Positions 33,324 through 42,652 of a stretch of DNA of 46,981 bases are shown in pieces. Source of the DNA: Streptomyces purpureus (GTDB lineage: Bacteria; Actinomycetota; Actinomycetes; Streptomycetales; Streptomycetaceae); the NCBI RefSeq assembly GCF_014648195.1, contig NZ_BMQQ01000004.1, positions 182,523-229,503 of the forward strand. Direction: 5' to 3'. Every line of letters begins with the position of its first letter. The first letter of the stretch is position 1. The notes beneath the pieces are model-generated. The model searched no databases and was not told the origin of the DNA. It worked only from the letters and a program-made list of their open reading frames with translations. The position numbers and the translations under genes were made by a program.

Positions 33324-34208
33324 ATGCAGCACGGCACGGTCGACGGCTTCAGCTACGGCCTGGTCACTCCGGTGGCCGCCTATCTCATGGCCTGCCTCGG
33401 CGGGGCGCTCGGACTGCGCTGCACCACCCGGTCCCTCCGGAACGGAGGGACGTTCAAGCCGGGCTGGCTCACCCTGGGCGCCACCTCGATAGGCAGCGGC
33501 ATCTGGACGATGCACTTCATCGCCATGATGGGCTTCACCGTCGCCGGGGCGCCGATCAGCTACGACCGCCCGCTCACCTTCGCCAGTCTGGGCGTGGCGG
33601 TCGGCATGGTCGGCATCGGCATCTTCATCGTCGGCTACCGCGGCGCCACCCCGCTCGCCCTGATCACCGGCGGCACCATCACCGGTCTCGGCATCGCCAC
33701 CATGCATTACCTGGGCATGGCCGGAATGCGGTTCCAGGGGCGGGTGGAGTACGACACCTTCACCGTCGTCCTGTCCGTGGTGATCGCGGTCGTGGCGGCC
33801 ACTTCGGCGCTGTGGGCCGCCGTCTCCGTGCACGGCTTCCTGGCCAGCCTCGGGGCCAGTCTCGTGATGGGCCTCGCCGTCAGCGGGATGCACTACACCG
33901 CCATGGCCGCCGTCGACGTCCACCTCGACCCCGCCGCAGGCGCCGCCCCGGTCGGGGACTCCGCCCCCGGAGTCCTGCTGCCCATGCTGATCGGGCCCGT
34001 CGTCTTCCTCCTGCTGGCCGGCGTGGTGGTGATGTTCGACCCGCTCCTGGTCATGGGCGACCCGGCGCCCCGGGACCGCACCGCCCCCCGGCCCGGTCTG
34101 CCCGCCCAGCGCGGTCCACGTGCGTACGGCGAGCCCGCGAACTGGTCCGCCCGCCGCCCCGCCGGCGCCTCCGGCCGCTCCCCGCGCCGCGGACGGCAGC
34201 GCGGCTGA
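33324..34208 (+). CDS. MHYT-domain integral membrane sensor (294 aa)
   Basis: Contains MHYT repeats ([24 protein letters not shown]), which in the family lie in paired membrane helices and are proposed to bind copper and sense O2, CO or NO. About seven hydrophobic segments precede an Arg/Pro-rich cytoplasmic tail with no output domain visible, so the signal partner is unknown. The ATG at 33324 has GGAGGG at 33310-33315. It is followed after 89 nt by uvrB. Confidence 0.9.
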   Translation: MQHGTVDGFSYGLVTPVAAYLMACLGGALGLRCTTRSLRNGGTFKPGWLTLGATSIGSGIWTMHFIAMMGFTVAGAPISYDRPLTFASLGVAVGMVGIGIFIVGYRGATPLALITGGTITGLGIATMHYLGMAGMRFQGRVEYDTFTVVLSVVIAVVAATSALWAAVSVHGFLASLGASLVMGLAVSGMHYTAMAAVDVHLDPAAGAAPVGDSAPGVLLPMLIGPVVFLLLAGVVVMFDPLLVMGDPAPRDRTAPRPGLPAQRGPRAYGEPANWSARRPAGASGRSPRRGRQRG

Positions 34209-34269
34209 CCGCTTCGCAGCCCGCCCGGGCCCATGCCGGGACGGGGGAGCGGGCCGATCCGGGCCCGAC

Positions 34270-34291
34270 TGTCAGTGGGGGGTCGTACGGT
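34270..34291 (+). promoter_or_regulatory. RecA-NDp/PafBC-type promoter of uvrB
   Basis: TGTCAGTG at 34270-34277 (preceded by C instead of T), 8 nt, then TACGGT at 34286-34291 matches the motif at all but one position. TACGGT ends 6 nt before the ATG at 34298, indicating a leaderless transcript. Confidence 0.78.
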
Positions 34292-34297
34292 GGATCC

Positions 34298-36427
34298 ATG
34301 CGGCCCGTTTCCCAGATCGAACGCACGGTGGCGCCCTTCGAGGTCGTCAGTCCGTACCAGCCCAGCGGTGACCAGCCCACGGCCATCGCCGACCTCGAGC
34401 GACGCATCCGTGCGGGCGAGAAGGACGTCGTCCTGCTCGGCGCGACCGGCACCGGCAAGTCGGCAACCACCGCCTGGATGATCGAGAAGCTCCAGCGCCC
34501 CACCCTGGTGATGGCGCCGAACAAGACGCTGGCCGCACAGCTGGCGAACGAGTTCCGCGAGCTGCTCCCCAACAACGCCGTCGAGTACTTCGTCTCGTAC
34601 TACGACTACTACCAGCCCGAGGCGTACGTCCCCCAGTCGGACACCTACATCGAGAAGGACTCCTCCATCAACGAGGAGGTCGAGCGGCTGCGCCACTCGG
34701 CGACGAACTCCCTGTTGACTCGGCGCGACGTGGTCGTGGTCGCCTCCGTCTCCTGCATCTACGGCCTCGGCACCCCGCAGGAGTACGTGGACCGGATGGT
34801 CCCCCTCAAGGTCGGCGAGGAGATCGACCGCGACCAGCTGCTGCGCCGCTTCGTCGACATCCAGTACACCCGCAACGACCTCGCCTTCACCCGCGGCACC
34901 TTCCGGGTCCGCGGCGACACCATCGAGATCTTCCCGGTCTACGAGGAGCTGGCCGTCCGGATCGAGATGTTCGGCGACGAGATCGAGGCGCTGTCCACCC
35001 TGCACCCGCTCACCGGCGAGGTCATCAGCGACGACCGCGAGCTGTACGTCTTCCCCGCCAGCCACTACGTCGCCGGCCCCGAGCGCATGGAGAAGGCGGT
35101 CAACGGCATCGAGCGGGAGCTGGAGGAGCGCCTCGCCGAACTGGAGAAGCAGGGCAAGCTCCTGGAGGCCCAGCGGCTGCGCATGCGCACCACCTACGAC
35201 ATCGAGATGATGCGCCAGATCGGCTCCTGCTCCGGCATCGAGAACTACTCGATGCACTTCGACGACCGCGAACCCGGCTCCGCCCCCAACACCCTCCTCG
35301 ACTACTTCCCCGAGGACTTCCTCCTCGTCATCGACGAGTCGCATGTCACCGTCCCGCAGATCGGCGCCATGTACGAGGGCGACGCCTCGCGCAAGCGGAC
35401 TCTGGTCGACCACGGCTTCCGGCTGCCGTCCGCGCTCGACAACCGGCCGCTGAAGTGGGAGGAGTTCCAGGAACGGATCGGCCAGACCGTCTACCTCTCC
35501 GCCACCCCGGGCACGTACGAACTCTCCCGCGGCGACGGCTTCGTCGAGCAGATCATCCGCCCCACCGGCCTCGTCGACCCCGAGGTCGTCGTCAAGCCCA
35601 CCGAGGGCCAGATCGACGACCTGGTCCACGAGATCCGGCTGCGCACCGAGAAGGACGAGCGGGTCCTGGTCACGACCCTGACCAAGAAGATGGCCGAGGA
35701 CCTCACGGACTACTTCCTCGAACTCGGCATCCAGGTCCGCTACCTCCACAGCGACGTCGACACCCTGCGCCGGATCGAGCTGCTGCGCGAGCTGCGCTCC
35801 GGCGAGTACGACGTCCTCGTCGGCATCAACCTCCTCCGCGAGGGCCTCGACCTTCCCGAGGTGTCTTTGGTCGCCATCCTCGACGCCGACAAGCAGGGCT
35901 TCCTGCGCTCCGGCACCTCCCTCATCCAGACCATCGGCCGCGCCGCGCGCAACGTCTCCGGCCAGGTCCACATGTACGCGGACACGGTCACCCCGGCGAT
36001 GGAGAAGGCCATCGACGAGACCAACCGCCGCCGCGAGAAGCAGATCGCGTACAACACCGCCAACGGCATCGACCCGCAGCCGCTGCGCAAGAAGATCAAC
36101 GACATCGTCGCGACCATCGCGCGCGAGGAGGTCGACACCGAGGAGCTCCTCGGCACCGGCTACCGCCAGGCCAAGGACGGCAAGGGCGCCAAGGCGCCCG
36201 TCCCCTCGCTGGCCGCCCACGCACCGGGGCGCGGCAAGGCGGGCGCCAAGGGCGAGGTGCGTGGCGACCGTCCGGCGACCGAACTGGCCGGGATCATCGA
36301 GGAGATGACCGAGCGGATGCGCGCCGCCGCGGCCGAGCTTCAGTTCGAGGTCGCCGCCCGGCTCCGCGACGAGGTGGGAGAGCTGAAGAAGGAGTTGCGC
36401 CAGATGAAGGAGGCGGGACTCGCCTGA
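34298..36427 (+). CDS. uvrB: Excinuclease ABC subunit B (709 aa)
   Basis: UvrB verifies damage and recruits UvrC in nucleotide excision repair. Walker A GATGTGKS (residues 48-55), beta-hairpin region [12 protein letters not shown] (about 101-112), DEXH-type [10 protein letters not shown], the GRAARNVSG helicase motif VI and a C-terminal UVR domain (about 665-700) for UvrC binding are present. All family features are intact, with a Lys/Ala/Pro-rich linker before the UVR domain. ATG 34298 is leaderless from the damage-type promoter. Followed by terD after 137 nt. Confidence 0.98.
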   Translation: MRPVSQIERTVAPFEVVSPYQPSGDQPTAIADLERRIRAGEKDVVLLGATGTGKSATTAWMIEKLQRPTLVMAPNKTLAAQLANEFRELLPNNAVEYFVSYYDYYQPEAYVPQSDTYIEKDSSINEEVERLRHSATNSLLTRRDVVVVASVSCIYGLGTPQEYVDRMVPLKVGEEIDRDQLLRRFVDIQYTRNDLAFTRGTFRVRGDTIEIFPVYEELAVRIEMFGDEIEALSTLHPLTGEVISDDRELYVFPASHYVAGPERMEKAVNGIERELEERLAELEKQGKLLEAQRLRMRTTYDIEMMRQIGSCSGIENYSMHFDDREPGSAPNTLLDYFPEDFLLVIDESHVTVPQIGAMYEGDASRKRTLVDHGFRLPSALDNRPLKWEEFQERIGQTVYLSATPGTYELSRGDGFVEQIIRPTGLVDPEVVVKPTEGQIDDLVHEIRLRTEKDERVLVTTLTKKMAEDLTDYFLELGIQVRYLHSDVDTLRRIELLRELRSGEYDVLVGINLLREGLDLPEVSLVAILDADKQGFLRSGTSLIQTIGRAARNVSGQVHMYADTVTPAMEKAIDETNRRREKQIAYNTANGIDPQPLRKKINDIVATIAREEVDTEELLGTGYRQAKDGKGAKAPVPSLAAHAPGRGKAGAKGEVRGDRPATELAGIIEEMTERMRAAAAELQFEVAARLRDEVGELKKELRQMKEAGLA

Positions 36428-36484
36428 CGCACCGGCGGCCGGTGTGTTGCAAGACCGACACAAAAACGGACCGAACTTGCTGCG

Positions 36485-36507
36485 TTGTCGGTGCCCCTGC
36501 GTAGGGT
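36485..36507 (+). promoter_or_regulatory. RecA-NDp/PafBC-type promoter of terD
   Basis: TTGTCGGTG at 36485-36493, 8 nt, then TAGGGT at 36502-36507, a perfect match to TTGTCRGTG-N8-TANNNT. Expected start near 36514, about 50 nt before the GTG at 36565. Confidence 0.78.
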
Positions 36508-36564
36508 GCTGCACAACCGCATGCGGAGACGGCCGCGGGGGATCGCAACGAGAGGGGACAGCGC

Positions 36565-37143
36565 GTGACGGTCAACATGACCAAGGGTCAGGCCATCAGC
36601 CTGGAGAAGCAGGGCGGGGGCACCCTTACCGCTGTGCGGATGGGGCTCGGCTGGCAGGCGGCGCCGCGCCGCGGCCTGTTCGGCTCCCGCACCCGGGAGG
36701 TCGACCTCGACGCGTCGGCGGTGCTGTTCGCCGACAAGCAGCCGGTGGACGTGGTCTTCTTCCGCCACCTCGTCAGCGACGACGGCTCCGTGCGCCACAC
36801 CGGTGACAACCTCGTCGGCGGCGCCGGCCAGGGCGGCGACGACGAGGCGATCCTCGTCGACCTCGCGCGGGTCCCGGTCCACATCGACCAGATCGTCTTC
36901 ACGGTGAACTCCTTCACCGGCCAGACGTTCCAGGAGGTGCAGAACGCCTTCTGCCGGATCGTCGACGAGTCCAACGGCCAGGAGCTCGCCCGCTACACCC
37001 TGGACGGCGGTGGCCAGTACACCGCGCAGATCATGGCCAAGGTCCACCGCGACGGCGCCGGCTGGAAGATGACGGCCCTGGGCAACGCGGCCAACGGCCG
37101 TACGTTCCAGGACCTGATGCCGGCGATCCTGCCGCACCTGTAG
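36565..37143 (+). CDS. terD: TerD family protein (192 aa)
   Basis: TerD-domain protein, a calcium-binding beta-sandwich of the tellurium-resistance/stress family. DLDASAVLFADKQPVDVVFF and the acidic SDDGSVRHTGDN and GDDEAILVDL segments are the calcium-binding sites of the fold; FTVNSFTGQTFQEVQNAF is highly conserved. Cytoplasmic. The GTG at 36565 has AGAGGGGAC upstream. It precedes a second TerD-containing gene (gap 93 nt with a hairpin) and then terC. A damage-type promoter predicts induction by DNA damage. Confidence 0.94.
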   Translation: MTVNMTKGQAISLEKQGGGTLTAVRMGLGWQAAPRRGLFGSRTREVDLDASAVLFADKQPVDVVFFRHLVSDDGSVRHTGDNLVGGAGQGGDDEAILVDLARVPVHIDQIVFTVNSFTGQTFQEVQNAFCRIVDESNGQELARYTLDGGGQYTAQIMAKVHRDGAGWKMTALGNAANGRTFQDLMPAILPHL

Positions 37144-37164
37144 GCCAGGACGTATCACGTACGC

Positions 37165-37199
37165 GCAGCTCCCGGAGGCAGCAGGCCGCCGGGAGCTGC
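37165..37199 (+). terminator. Hairpin between terD and the TerD/FtsK-like gene
   Basis: GCAGCTCCCGG (37165-37175) pairs with CCGGGAGCTGC (37189-37199) around a 13-nt loop. It could be a terminator or attenuator between the two genes, or an mRNA processing site. Confidence 0.6.
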
Positions 37200-37236
37200 A
37201 CTGCAACAGCACAGCGAACCAAGGGGGACAGAGGCG

Positions 37237-39159
37237 ATGACGGCCGAGCTGATCCGGGGGCAGAACCACCCCCTGCCGCACACCCGACTGGAGATCCGGG
37301 TCTCGGCGGGCCATCCGGTCGTCGCCGGTGCCACGCTCGGCGACGACCGCGGCAGGGTCCAGGGGCCCGAATGGATCGCCCACCCCGGCTCGCCCGCACT
37401 GCCCGGCATCGAGGTCTCCCAGCAGGCGGCCGCCGACCACCGGCTCGCCCTCGACCTCGGCGCGCTGCCCGCCGCGGTGCACCGGGTCACGGTCCTGCTC
37501 GCGCTGCCCGTCGGCGCCGGCGGGCCGGCCCGCTTCGGCTCGGTCGCCGCCCCGTTCGTCGCCGTCACCGGCCTCGACGGCGACGAGGTCGCCACGTTCA
37601 CCATCACCGGACTCGACGCCGAGTCCGCCGTCACCGCCCTGGAGCTCTACCGCCGCCAGGGCGCCTGGAAGGTCCGCGCCGTCGGCCAGGGCTACGCCGG
37701 CGGCCTCACGGCGATGCTCGGCGACCAGGGCGTGGAGCGGCCCGGGGAGATCGCCACGGCCATCCTCGACGCGGTCGCCCGGGGCATGGCCCGCGCGGTC
37801 TCCGCGCCACCGCCGCGCGTCCCGGACGCGGACCGTGTCCGCCACTCGGCGCCCCTCACCGGCTCCGACCACCCGGACACCGCCCCCACCCTGCCGGTGC
37901 CCCTGCCCGCCGACGCCACCGCGGCCGACAGCGGCGGCGGCATCAACTACGCCCACCCGCGCCGCCGGTCCGCGGCCCCTCCGCCGCCGCCCTCGGCCCC
38001 CGAAGCCGCCCCGCCGGGCCGGCCCGCCACCCCCGTCGCCGGGGACGCCACCGGCTGGTCGATGGACGAGCGGCTCTACAACCAGGTGTGGGGCATGTTC
38101 GAGGACCTCGCCCGCACCACCGCCGCCTACCGCAGCGCCGTGGACTTCGCCGAGTCCCGCATGGACCAGGAGCTCGACCGCGTCCTGTCCGACCCGCGCA
38201 GCCGCGTCGGCGCGACCGGGGACGCCGCGCGCGAAGCGGCCCGCGCAAAGTGCGAGGAGCTGACCACGCGGGCCCGCGAGGCCCTCGACCGCGATCTCGC
38301 CCAGCTCGACGCCGAGTCCGAGGTGGTCGAACCCGCCCTCCCGACGCCCTTCGCCCGCTGGGACAACCCCGTCTGGCACGCCTACCGCGTCCCCATGGAG
38401 ATCCCGATGGCGCTGCGCCTGGGCGACCTCCACCTCCCCGAACGCCCCGAGCTGCGCATCCCCATGCTTGTACGGCTGCCGCTGGAGCGCGGCCTGTGGG
38501 TGGACAGCGGCCGTGGTCACTCCGAGGCCGCCGCCCTCCTCGACGAGGGCAGGCTGCGGCGGCTCGCCATGGACACCGCCGTCGCCCACGCGGCCCGGCT
38601 GCTCGCGGTCTACCCCGCGGGGGAGTTCACCGTCCATGTCATCGACCCCGCCGGGTCGGCCGCCGCCTCCCTCGCGCCGCTGGTCGAGACCGGAGTCCTC
38701 GCGGGCCCGCCCGCCGCCGGTGCCGCCGGAGTGGCGGCCGTGCTGGCCCGGCTCACCGAACGGGTCGACCTGGTGCAGATGGCGATCCGCGCGGGCGCCG
38801 CCGACTCCCTGCCGCCCGGCCTAGACCCGGCCGAGCAGCTGCTGATCGTCAACGACTTCCCGCACGGCTTCGACGACCGGTGCGTCAACCAGCTCCGCTA
38901 CCTCGCCGACGAGGGCCCCGCCGTCGGCGTCCACCTGATGATGGTGGCCGACCGCGAGGACGCCAGCGCCTACGGCCCCGTCCTCGACCCGCTGTGGCGC
39001 TCACTGCTGCGGATCACCCCGGTCGCCGACGACCACCTCGCCGACCCGTGGGTCGGTCACGCCTGGACGTACGAACCGGCCCTCCCGCCTCAGGGCAGCG
39101 CGGTGATCCGGCAGGTCCTCGGCCAAGTCGCCGAAGCCCGCCAGGCCTGGGGCCGCTGA
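37237..39159 (+). CDS. TerD domain fused to a degenerate FtsK-like domain (640 aa)
   Basis: N-terminal TerD-like sandwich (about residues 1-190) containing GSVAAPFVAVTGLDGDEVAT and FTITGLDAESAVTALELY, then a Pro/Ala-rich linker (about 195-265). A helical middle includes RLYNQVWGMFEDLARTTAAY. The C-terminal domain (about 400-640) resembles the FtsK/SpoIIIE-type ATPase fold: LVRLPLERGLWVDSG, FTVHVIDPAGSAAA, LLIVNDFPHGF, VGVHLMMVAD. The expected Walker A Gly-Lys-Ser/Thr is absent (SGRGHSEAAALLDEG), and the Walker B position reads VND instead of DE. It is probably a non-ATPase structural or regulatory member. GGGGGA at 37223-37228 precedes the ATG. Confidence 0.8.
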   Translation: MTAELIRGQNHPLPHTRLEIRVSAGHPVVAGATLGDDRGRVQGPEWIAHPGSPALPGIEVSQQAAADHRLALDLGALPAAVHRVTVLLALPVGAGGPARFGSVAAPFVAVTGLDGDEVATFTITGLDAESAVTALELYRRQGAWKVRAVGQGYAGGLTAMLGDQGVERPGEIATAILDAVARGMARAVSAPPPRVPDADRVRHSAPLTGSDHPDTAPTLPVPLPADATAADSGGGINYAHPRRRSAAPPPPPSAPEAAPPGRPATPVAGDATGWSMDERLYNQVWGMFEDLARTTAAYRSAVDFAESRMDQELDRVLSDPRSRVGATGDAAREAARAKCEELTTRAREALDRDLAQLDAESEVVEPALPTPFARWDNPVWHAYRVPMEIPMALRLGDLHLPERPELRIPMLVRLPLERGLWVDSGRGHSEAAALLDEGRLRRLAMDTAVAHAARLLAVYPAGEFTVHVIDPAGSAAASLAPLVETGVLAGPPAAGAAGVAAVLARLTERVDLVQMAIRAGAADSLPPGLDPAEQLLIVNDFPHGFDDRCVNQLRYLADEGPAVGVHLMMVADREDASAYGPVLDPLWRSLLRITPVADDHLADPWVGHAWTYEPALPPQGSAVIRQVLGQVAEARQAWGR

Positions 39160-39190
39160 CCTGGGCACTTGGGGCCTCCTTACCCTGGTC

Positions 39191-39220
39191 TTTACCTTCC
39201 TTTGGGTTTTCGGGTAATCT
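39191..39220 (+). promoter_or_regulatory. Promoter of terC
   Basis: TTTACC at 39191-39196, 18 bp, and TAATCT at 39215-39220. Transcription would begin near 39227, immediately before the riboswitch. Confidence 0.6.
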
Positions 39221-39228
39221 TCTCGGCG

Positions 39229-39335
39229 CGGAGGGGAGTACTCCCTGTGTGCGGCGTGCCCGTCAATACGGACAGATGCGAAAGCTCTGATCCCGGGGCG
39301 CCGGCCCGGAAAGCCCCGGGTGGAAGAGACCTCCG
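39229..39335 (+). promoter_or_regulatory. yybP-ykoY (manganese) riboswitch upstream of terC
   Basis: Contains both conserved loop sequences of the yybP-ykoY motif: GGGGAGTA at 39233-39240 and CCGTCAATACGG at about 39260-39271, with the terminal GAGACCT at 39326-39332. P1 pairs CGGAGG (39229-39234) with CCTCCG (39330-39335). The family binds Mn2+ and controls TerC-type Mn2+ exporters. The 3' strand 39330-39337 (CCTCCGGC) is also perfectly complementary to GCCGGAGG (39368-39375), the terC Shine-Dalgarno. This suggests a translational ON switch when Mn2+ stabilises P1. Confidence 0.88.
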
Positions 39336-39379
39336 GCAGCGACGACGCTGATCAGTAGCCGTACGACGCCGGAGGCGCA

Positions 39380-40372
39380 GTGGACGTTTCAATGAACATG
39401 TGGGTGCTGACCATTCTCGGTCTGAGCGCCCTGATCGCGATCGACTTCTTCATCGGCCGCAAGCCCCACGACGTGTCGATCAAGGAAGCCGGCACCTGGT
39501 CGGTCGTCTGGATCGTCCTCGCCGCCCTCTTCGGCCTCGGTCTGCTGTTCTTCGGCAACAGCCAGGCGTCGGGAGAGTTCTTCGCCGGATTCATCACAGA
39601 GAAGTCGCTCAGCGTCGACAACCTCTTCGTCTTCGTCCTGATCATGGCGAAGTTCTCGGTCCCCTCCCACCTCCAGCAGCGTGTGCTGCTCATCGGCGTC
39701 CTGATCGCCCTCGTCCTGCGCGCCATCTTCATCGCCGCGGGCGCCGCGATCGTCGCCAGCTTCGCCTGGGTCTTCTACATCTTCGGCGCGTTCCTGATCT
39801 ACACCGCCTGGAAGCTCATCCAGGAGGCGCGCTCCGACGAGGAGGAGGACGAGTTCGAGGAGAACCGGCTCCTCAAGTCCATCGAGAAGAAGTTCGGCGT
39901 CGCGGACAAGTACCACGACACCAAGCTCTTCATCCGCGTCAACGGCAAGCGCGTGCTGACCCCGCTGATGGTCGTCATGCTCGCCATCGGCACCACCGAC
40001 GTGCTCTTCGCCCTCGACTCCATCCCGGCGATCTTCGGCCTCACCCAGGACCCGTACATCGTCTTCACCGCCAACGCCTTCGCCCTGATGGGCCTGCGTC
40101 AGCTGTACTTCCTGATCGGCGGTCTGCTGAAGAAGCTGGTCCACCTCAGCTACGGCCTGTCGGTGATCCTGGGATTCATCGGCGTGAAGCTCGTCCTGCA
40201 CGCGCTGCACGAGTCCGGGGTGCACGTCCCGGAGATCTCCATCCCCTTCTCGCTCGCTGTCATCTGCGGCGTGCTGGTGATCACCACCATCACCAGCCTG
40301 ATCGCCTCCAAGAAGCAGGCCGAGCGGGAGGCCGCGGAGCAGACGGCCGAGAAGGCCGGCATCGACGCCTGA
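39380..40372 (+). CDS. terC: TerC family membrane protein, probable Mn2+ exporter (330 aa)
   Basis: About nine membrane segments with the two acidic TerC motifs, FITEKSLSVDNLFVF and TTDVLFALDSIPAIF, whose acidic residues are thought to bind divalent metal. A charged cytoplasmic loop (QEARSDEEEDEFEENRLLKS) separates the halves. TerC proteins are now linked to Mn2+ export. GTG 39380 is chosen with GGAGG at 39371-39375, four nt away; an ATG at 39392 is an alternative. The upstream manganese riboswitch supports a metal role. It ends at a strong bidirectional terminator. Confidence 0.95.
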   Translation: MDVSMNMWVLTILGLSALIAIDFFIGRKPHDVSIKEAGTWSVVWIVLAALFGLGLLFFGNSQASGEFFAGFITEKSLSVDNLFVFVLIMAKFSVPSHLQQRVLLIGVLIALVLRAIFIAAGAAIVASFAWVFYIFGAFLIYTAWKLIQEARSDEEEDEFEENRLLKSIEKKFGVADKYHDTKLFIRVNGKRVLTPLMVVMLAIGTTDVLFALDSIPAIFGLTQDPYIVFTANAFALMGLRQLYFLIGGLLKKLVHLSYGLSVILGFIGVKLVLHALHESGVHVPEISIPFSLAVICGVLVITTITSLIASKKQAEREAAEQTAEKAGIDA

Positions 40373-40392
40373 CACGTCCGCAAGGAGCCGCA

Positions 40393-40432
40393 CGGCCGGT
40401 GCGGGCGGTGATTCGACCGCCCGCACCGGCCG
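40393..40432. terminator. Strong bidirectional terminator
   Basis: CGGCCGGTGCGGGCGGT (40393-40409) pairs perfectly over 17 bp with its complement at 40416-40432 around loop GATTCG. It separates terC from the convergent MHS transporter gene. Confidence 0.95.
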
Positions 40433-40451
40433 CGGTGCGTCACAGGGCCGC

Positions 40452-41825
40452 TCAGACCGCCGCCGCGCCCTCGCGCTTGGGCGCCACGGCCCGGCCCGGC
40501 AGCGTCTCCGGCAGCAGCGCGAAGCAGCCCAGGCTCACCAGCGCCACCAGCGTCAGATACGCCGCCACACCCCACGGCGGCCCACTGCCGCCCGACAGCG
40601 CCGTCGCCACGATCGGCGTCAGCGCCCCTCCCAGCACCCCGGCGAGGTTGTAGCCGACGGCCGCGCCCGTACAGCGCACCCGCGGCTCGTACAGCTCCGG
40701 CAGATACGCGGCGACCACCGCGAACATCGTGATGAACGCCAGCAGCGCGCCCAGGAACCCCAGGAACATCAGCAGCGGCTCCCCGGTGTGCAGCAGCGCC
40801 ACCATCGGGAACATCCACACCGCCGACGCCGCGCACCCGGCCAGACACAGCGGCCTGCGGCCGTAGCGGTCGCCCAGCATCGCGGCGAACGGGGTCACCA
40901 CCCCCTTCACGGCCACCGCCGCCATGATGCAGACCAGCATCGACGTACGGCTCACCCCCAGCCGCTCGGTGCCGTACGCCAGCGCCCACGTGGAGACCGT
41001 GTAGAAGACCGCGTAACCCACCGCGAGCGCCCCCGCGGTCAGCAGGACGAGCCGCCAGTGACCCCGCGCCACCTCGGCCAGCGGCGCGGTCGCCTGCCGT
41101 CCGGACGCGGCGAGCTCGGCGAACTGCGGGGTCTCGTGCAGCGAGGCCCGCAGCAGCAGACCGCCGACGGCGAGCAGCCCCGCCGCCCAGAACGGCACCC
41201 GCCAGCCCCAGTCGCGGAACTGGGACTCCGTCAGCGCCGCCGACAGCGCCAGCATCACCCCGTTCGCGAGCAGAAAGCCGACCGCGGGACCGACCTGCGG
41301 AAAGCTCGCCCACAGCCCGCGCCGACGCTCCGGGGCGTGCTCGGCGGTCAGCAGCACCGCGCCGCCCCACTCACCGCCGAGGCCGAGCCCCTGGAGAAAG
41401 CGCAGCACGAGGAGCAGCACGGGCGCGGCCACCCCGAGAGTGGCGTACGAAGGAACGCAGCCGACCGCCACGGTCGCGAAACCCGTCAGCATCAGCGAGG
41501 CGAACATGACCGGCCGCCGCCCGTACCGGTCACCGATGTGGCCGAAAAGCGCCGAGCCCAGCGGGCGGGAGAGGAAACCGACGGCAAAGGTGCCAAAGGC
41601 GGCCAGCGTCCCGGCCACCGGGGAGAACGTGGGAAAGAACAGCGGCCCGAGGACCAGGGCCGCCGCGGTGCCGTAGACGAAGAAGTCGTAGAACTCGATG
41701 GCGGTCCCGGCCAGTGACGCGGTGGCCAGCCGGGGCATCGAGACGGGGCGCGGCGAGGGGGACGGCGCGGCGGAGACCGGGGGAGTGGGGGCGGGGGTGG
41801 GAGCGGGACTATGACTGTTGGGCAT
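40452..41825 (-). CDS. MHS-type major facilitator transporter (457 aa)
   Basis: Metabolite-H+ symporter (MHS) family of MFS, like ProP, ShiA and KgtP. The motifs GTAIEFYDFFVYGTAA near the N-terminus, GHIGDRYGRRPVM, RFLQGLGLGGEWGGAV and a second MLGDRYGRRPLC are characteristic. About 12 membrane helices. Substrates in the family are organic acids or compatible solutes; this one is unknown. Pro/Ser-rich N-terminal tail. The ATG at 41825 has only a weak ribosome-binding site. Confidence 0.92.
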   Translation of the reverse strand: MPNSHSPAPTPAPTPPVSAAPSPSPRPVSMPRLATASLAGTAIEFYDFFVYGTAAALVLGPLFFPTFSPVAGTLAAFGTFAVGFLSRPLGSALFGHIGDRYGRRPVMFASLMLTGFATVAVGCVPSYATLGVAAPVLLLVLRFLQGLGLGGEWGGAVLLTAEHAPERRRGLWASFPQVGPAVGFLLANGVMLALSAALTESQFRDWGWRVPFWAAGLLAVGGLLLRASLHETPQFAELAASGRQATAPLAEVARGHWRLVLLTAGALAVGYAVFYTVSTWALAYGTERLGVSRTSMLVCIMAAVAVKGVVTPFAAMLGDRYGRRPLCLAGCAASAVWMFPMVALLHTGEPLLMFLGFLGALLAFITMFAVVAAYLPELYEPRVRCTGAAVGYNLAGVLGGALTPIVATALSGGSGPPWGVAAYLTLVALVSLGCFALLPETLPGRAVAPKREGAAAV

Positions 41826-41938
41826 GTCGCGCCAACTACCCCTGCTCCCAAGGGGTTACGGGGGCGTACAGAAGCGCACGGCCGGATCCATGCGCCCCGG
41901 GAAAGCTCCCCGCGCCCCGTGTCACTTCGGTGCGACAG

Positions 41939-42595
41939 TCACCAGCCCCGCTCGTGCCACTCCGGGAGTTTCGGCCGCTCCTCGCCAAGAGTGGTGTCCT
42001 TGCCGTGCCCCGGATACACCCAGGTCTCGTCCGGCAGCACGTCGAACAGCTTGCGCTCCACGTCATGGATGAGACTGGCGAACGCCCTTGGATCCTTCCA
42101 GGTGTTGCCCACCCCGCCCGGGAAGAGGCAGTCGCCGGTGAAGACATGCGGATGGCCCTGCGGGTCGTCGTAGATCAGCGCGATCGAACCGGGCGTGTGT
42201 CCCACCAGGTGACGGGCGGTCAGTTCGACGCGGCCGAACCGGACGGTGTCGCCGTCCGCGACCGGCACGTCCGTCGGCACGGGGATGCCCTCGGCGTCGT
42301 GCTCACCGGCGTACGTCCGCGCGCCGGTCGCCGCGACGACCTCCGCCAGCGCCTGCCAGTGGTCGCCGTGGCGGTGGGTGGTGACGACGGCCTTGATGCC
42401 GTCGTCACCGATCAGCTGGAGCAGCGTCCGCGGCTCGGCGGCCGCGTCGATCAGCAGCTGCTCGCCGGTGGCCCGGCAGCGCAGCAGGTAGGAGTTGTTG
42501 TCCATCGGGCCGACCGCGACCTTCGAGATCATCAGCTCCGACAGCTCGTGCACGTCCGCCGGGCCGCCGACCTTCACCGCTCCGCTGTACGTCAT
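41939..42595 (-). CDS. MBL-fold metallohydrolase, glyoxalase II-like (218 aa)
   Basis: Metallo-beta-lactamase fold of the GloB/YcbL type. THRHGDHW (about residues 72-79) is the HxHxDH metal motif, followed by HLVGHTPGS (His), FTGDCLFPGG (bridging Asp) and YPGHGKDT (His). All metal ligands are present, so it is likely an active hydrolase, perhaps of thioesters. A TAGGCT (42603-42608 on the minus strand) lies 7 nt before the ATG, so the mRNA is probably leaderless. Confidence 0.9.
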   Translation of the reverse strand: MTYSGAVKVGGPADVHELSELMISKVAVGPMDNNSYLLRCRATGEQLLIDAAAEPRTLLQLIGDDGIKAVVTTHRHGDHWQALAEVVAATGARTYAGEHDAEGIPVPTDVPVADGDTVRFGRVELTARHLVGHTPGSIALIYDDPQGHPHVFTGDCLFPGGVGNTWKDPRAFASLIHDVERKLFDVLPDETWVYPGHGKDTTLGEERPKLPEWHERGW

Positions 42596-42602
42596 ACCCC
42601 TC

Positions 42603-42608
42603 AGCCTA
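42603..42608 (-). promoter_or_regulatory. -10 box of the MBL-fold gene
   Basis: TAGGCT on the minus strand, 7 nt before the ATG at 42595; the -35 is unclear. Confidence 0.45.
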
Positions 42609-42652
42609 GGCCCTGATCACCGGCGCGGGAGGCCGAGGACCGGGTGTCGTGC

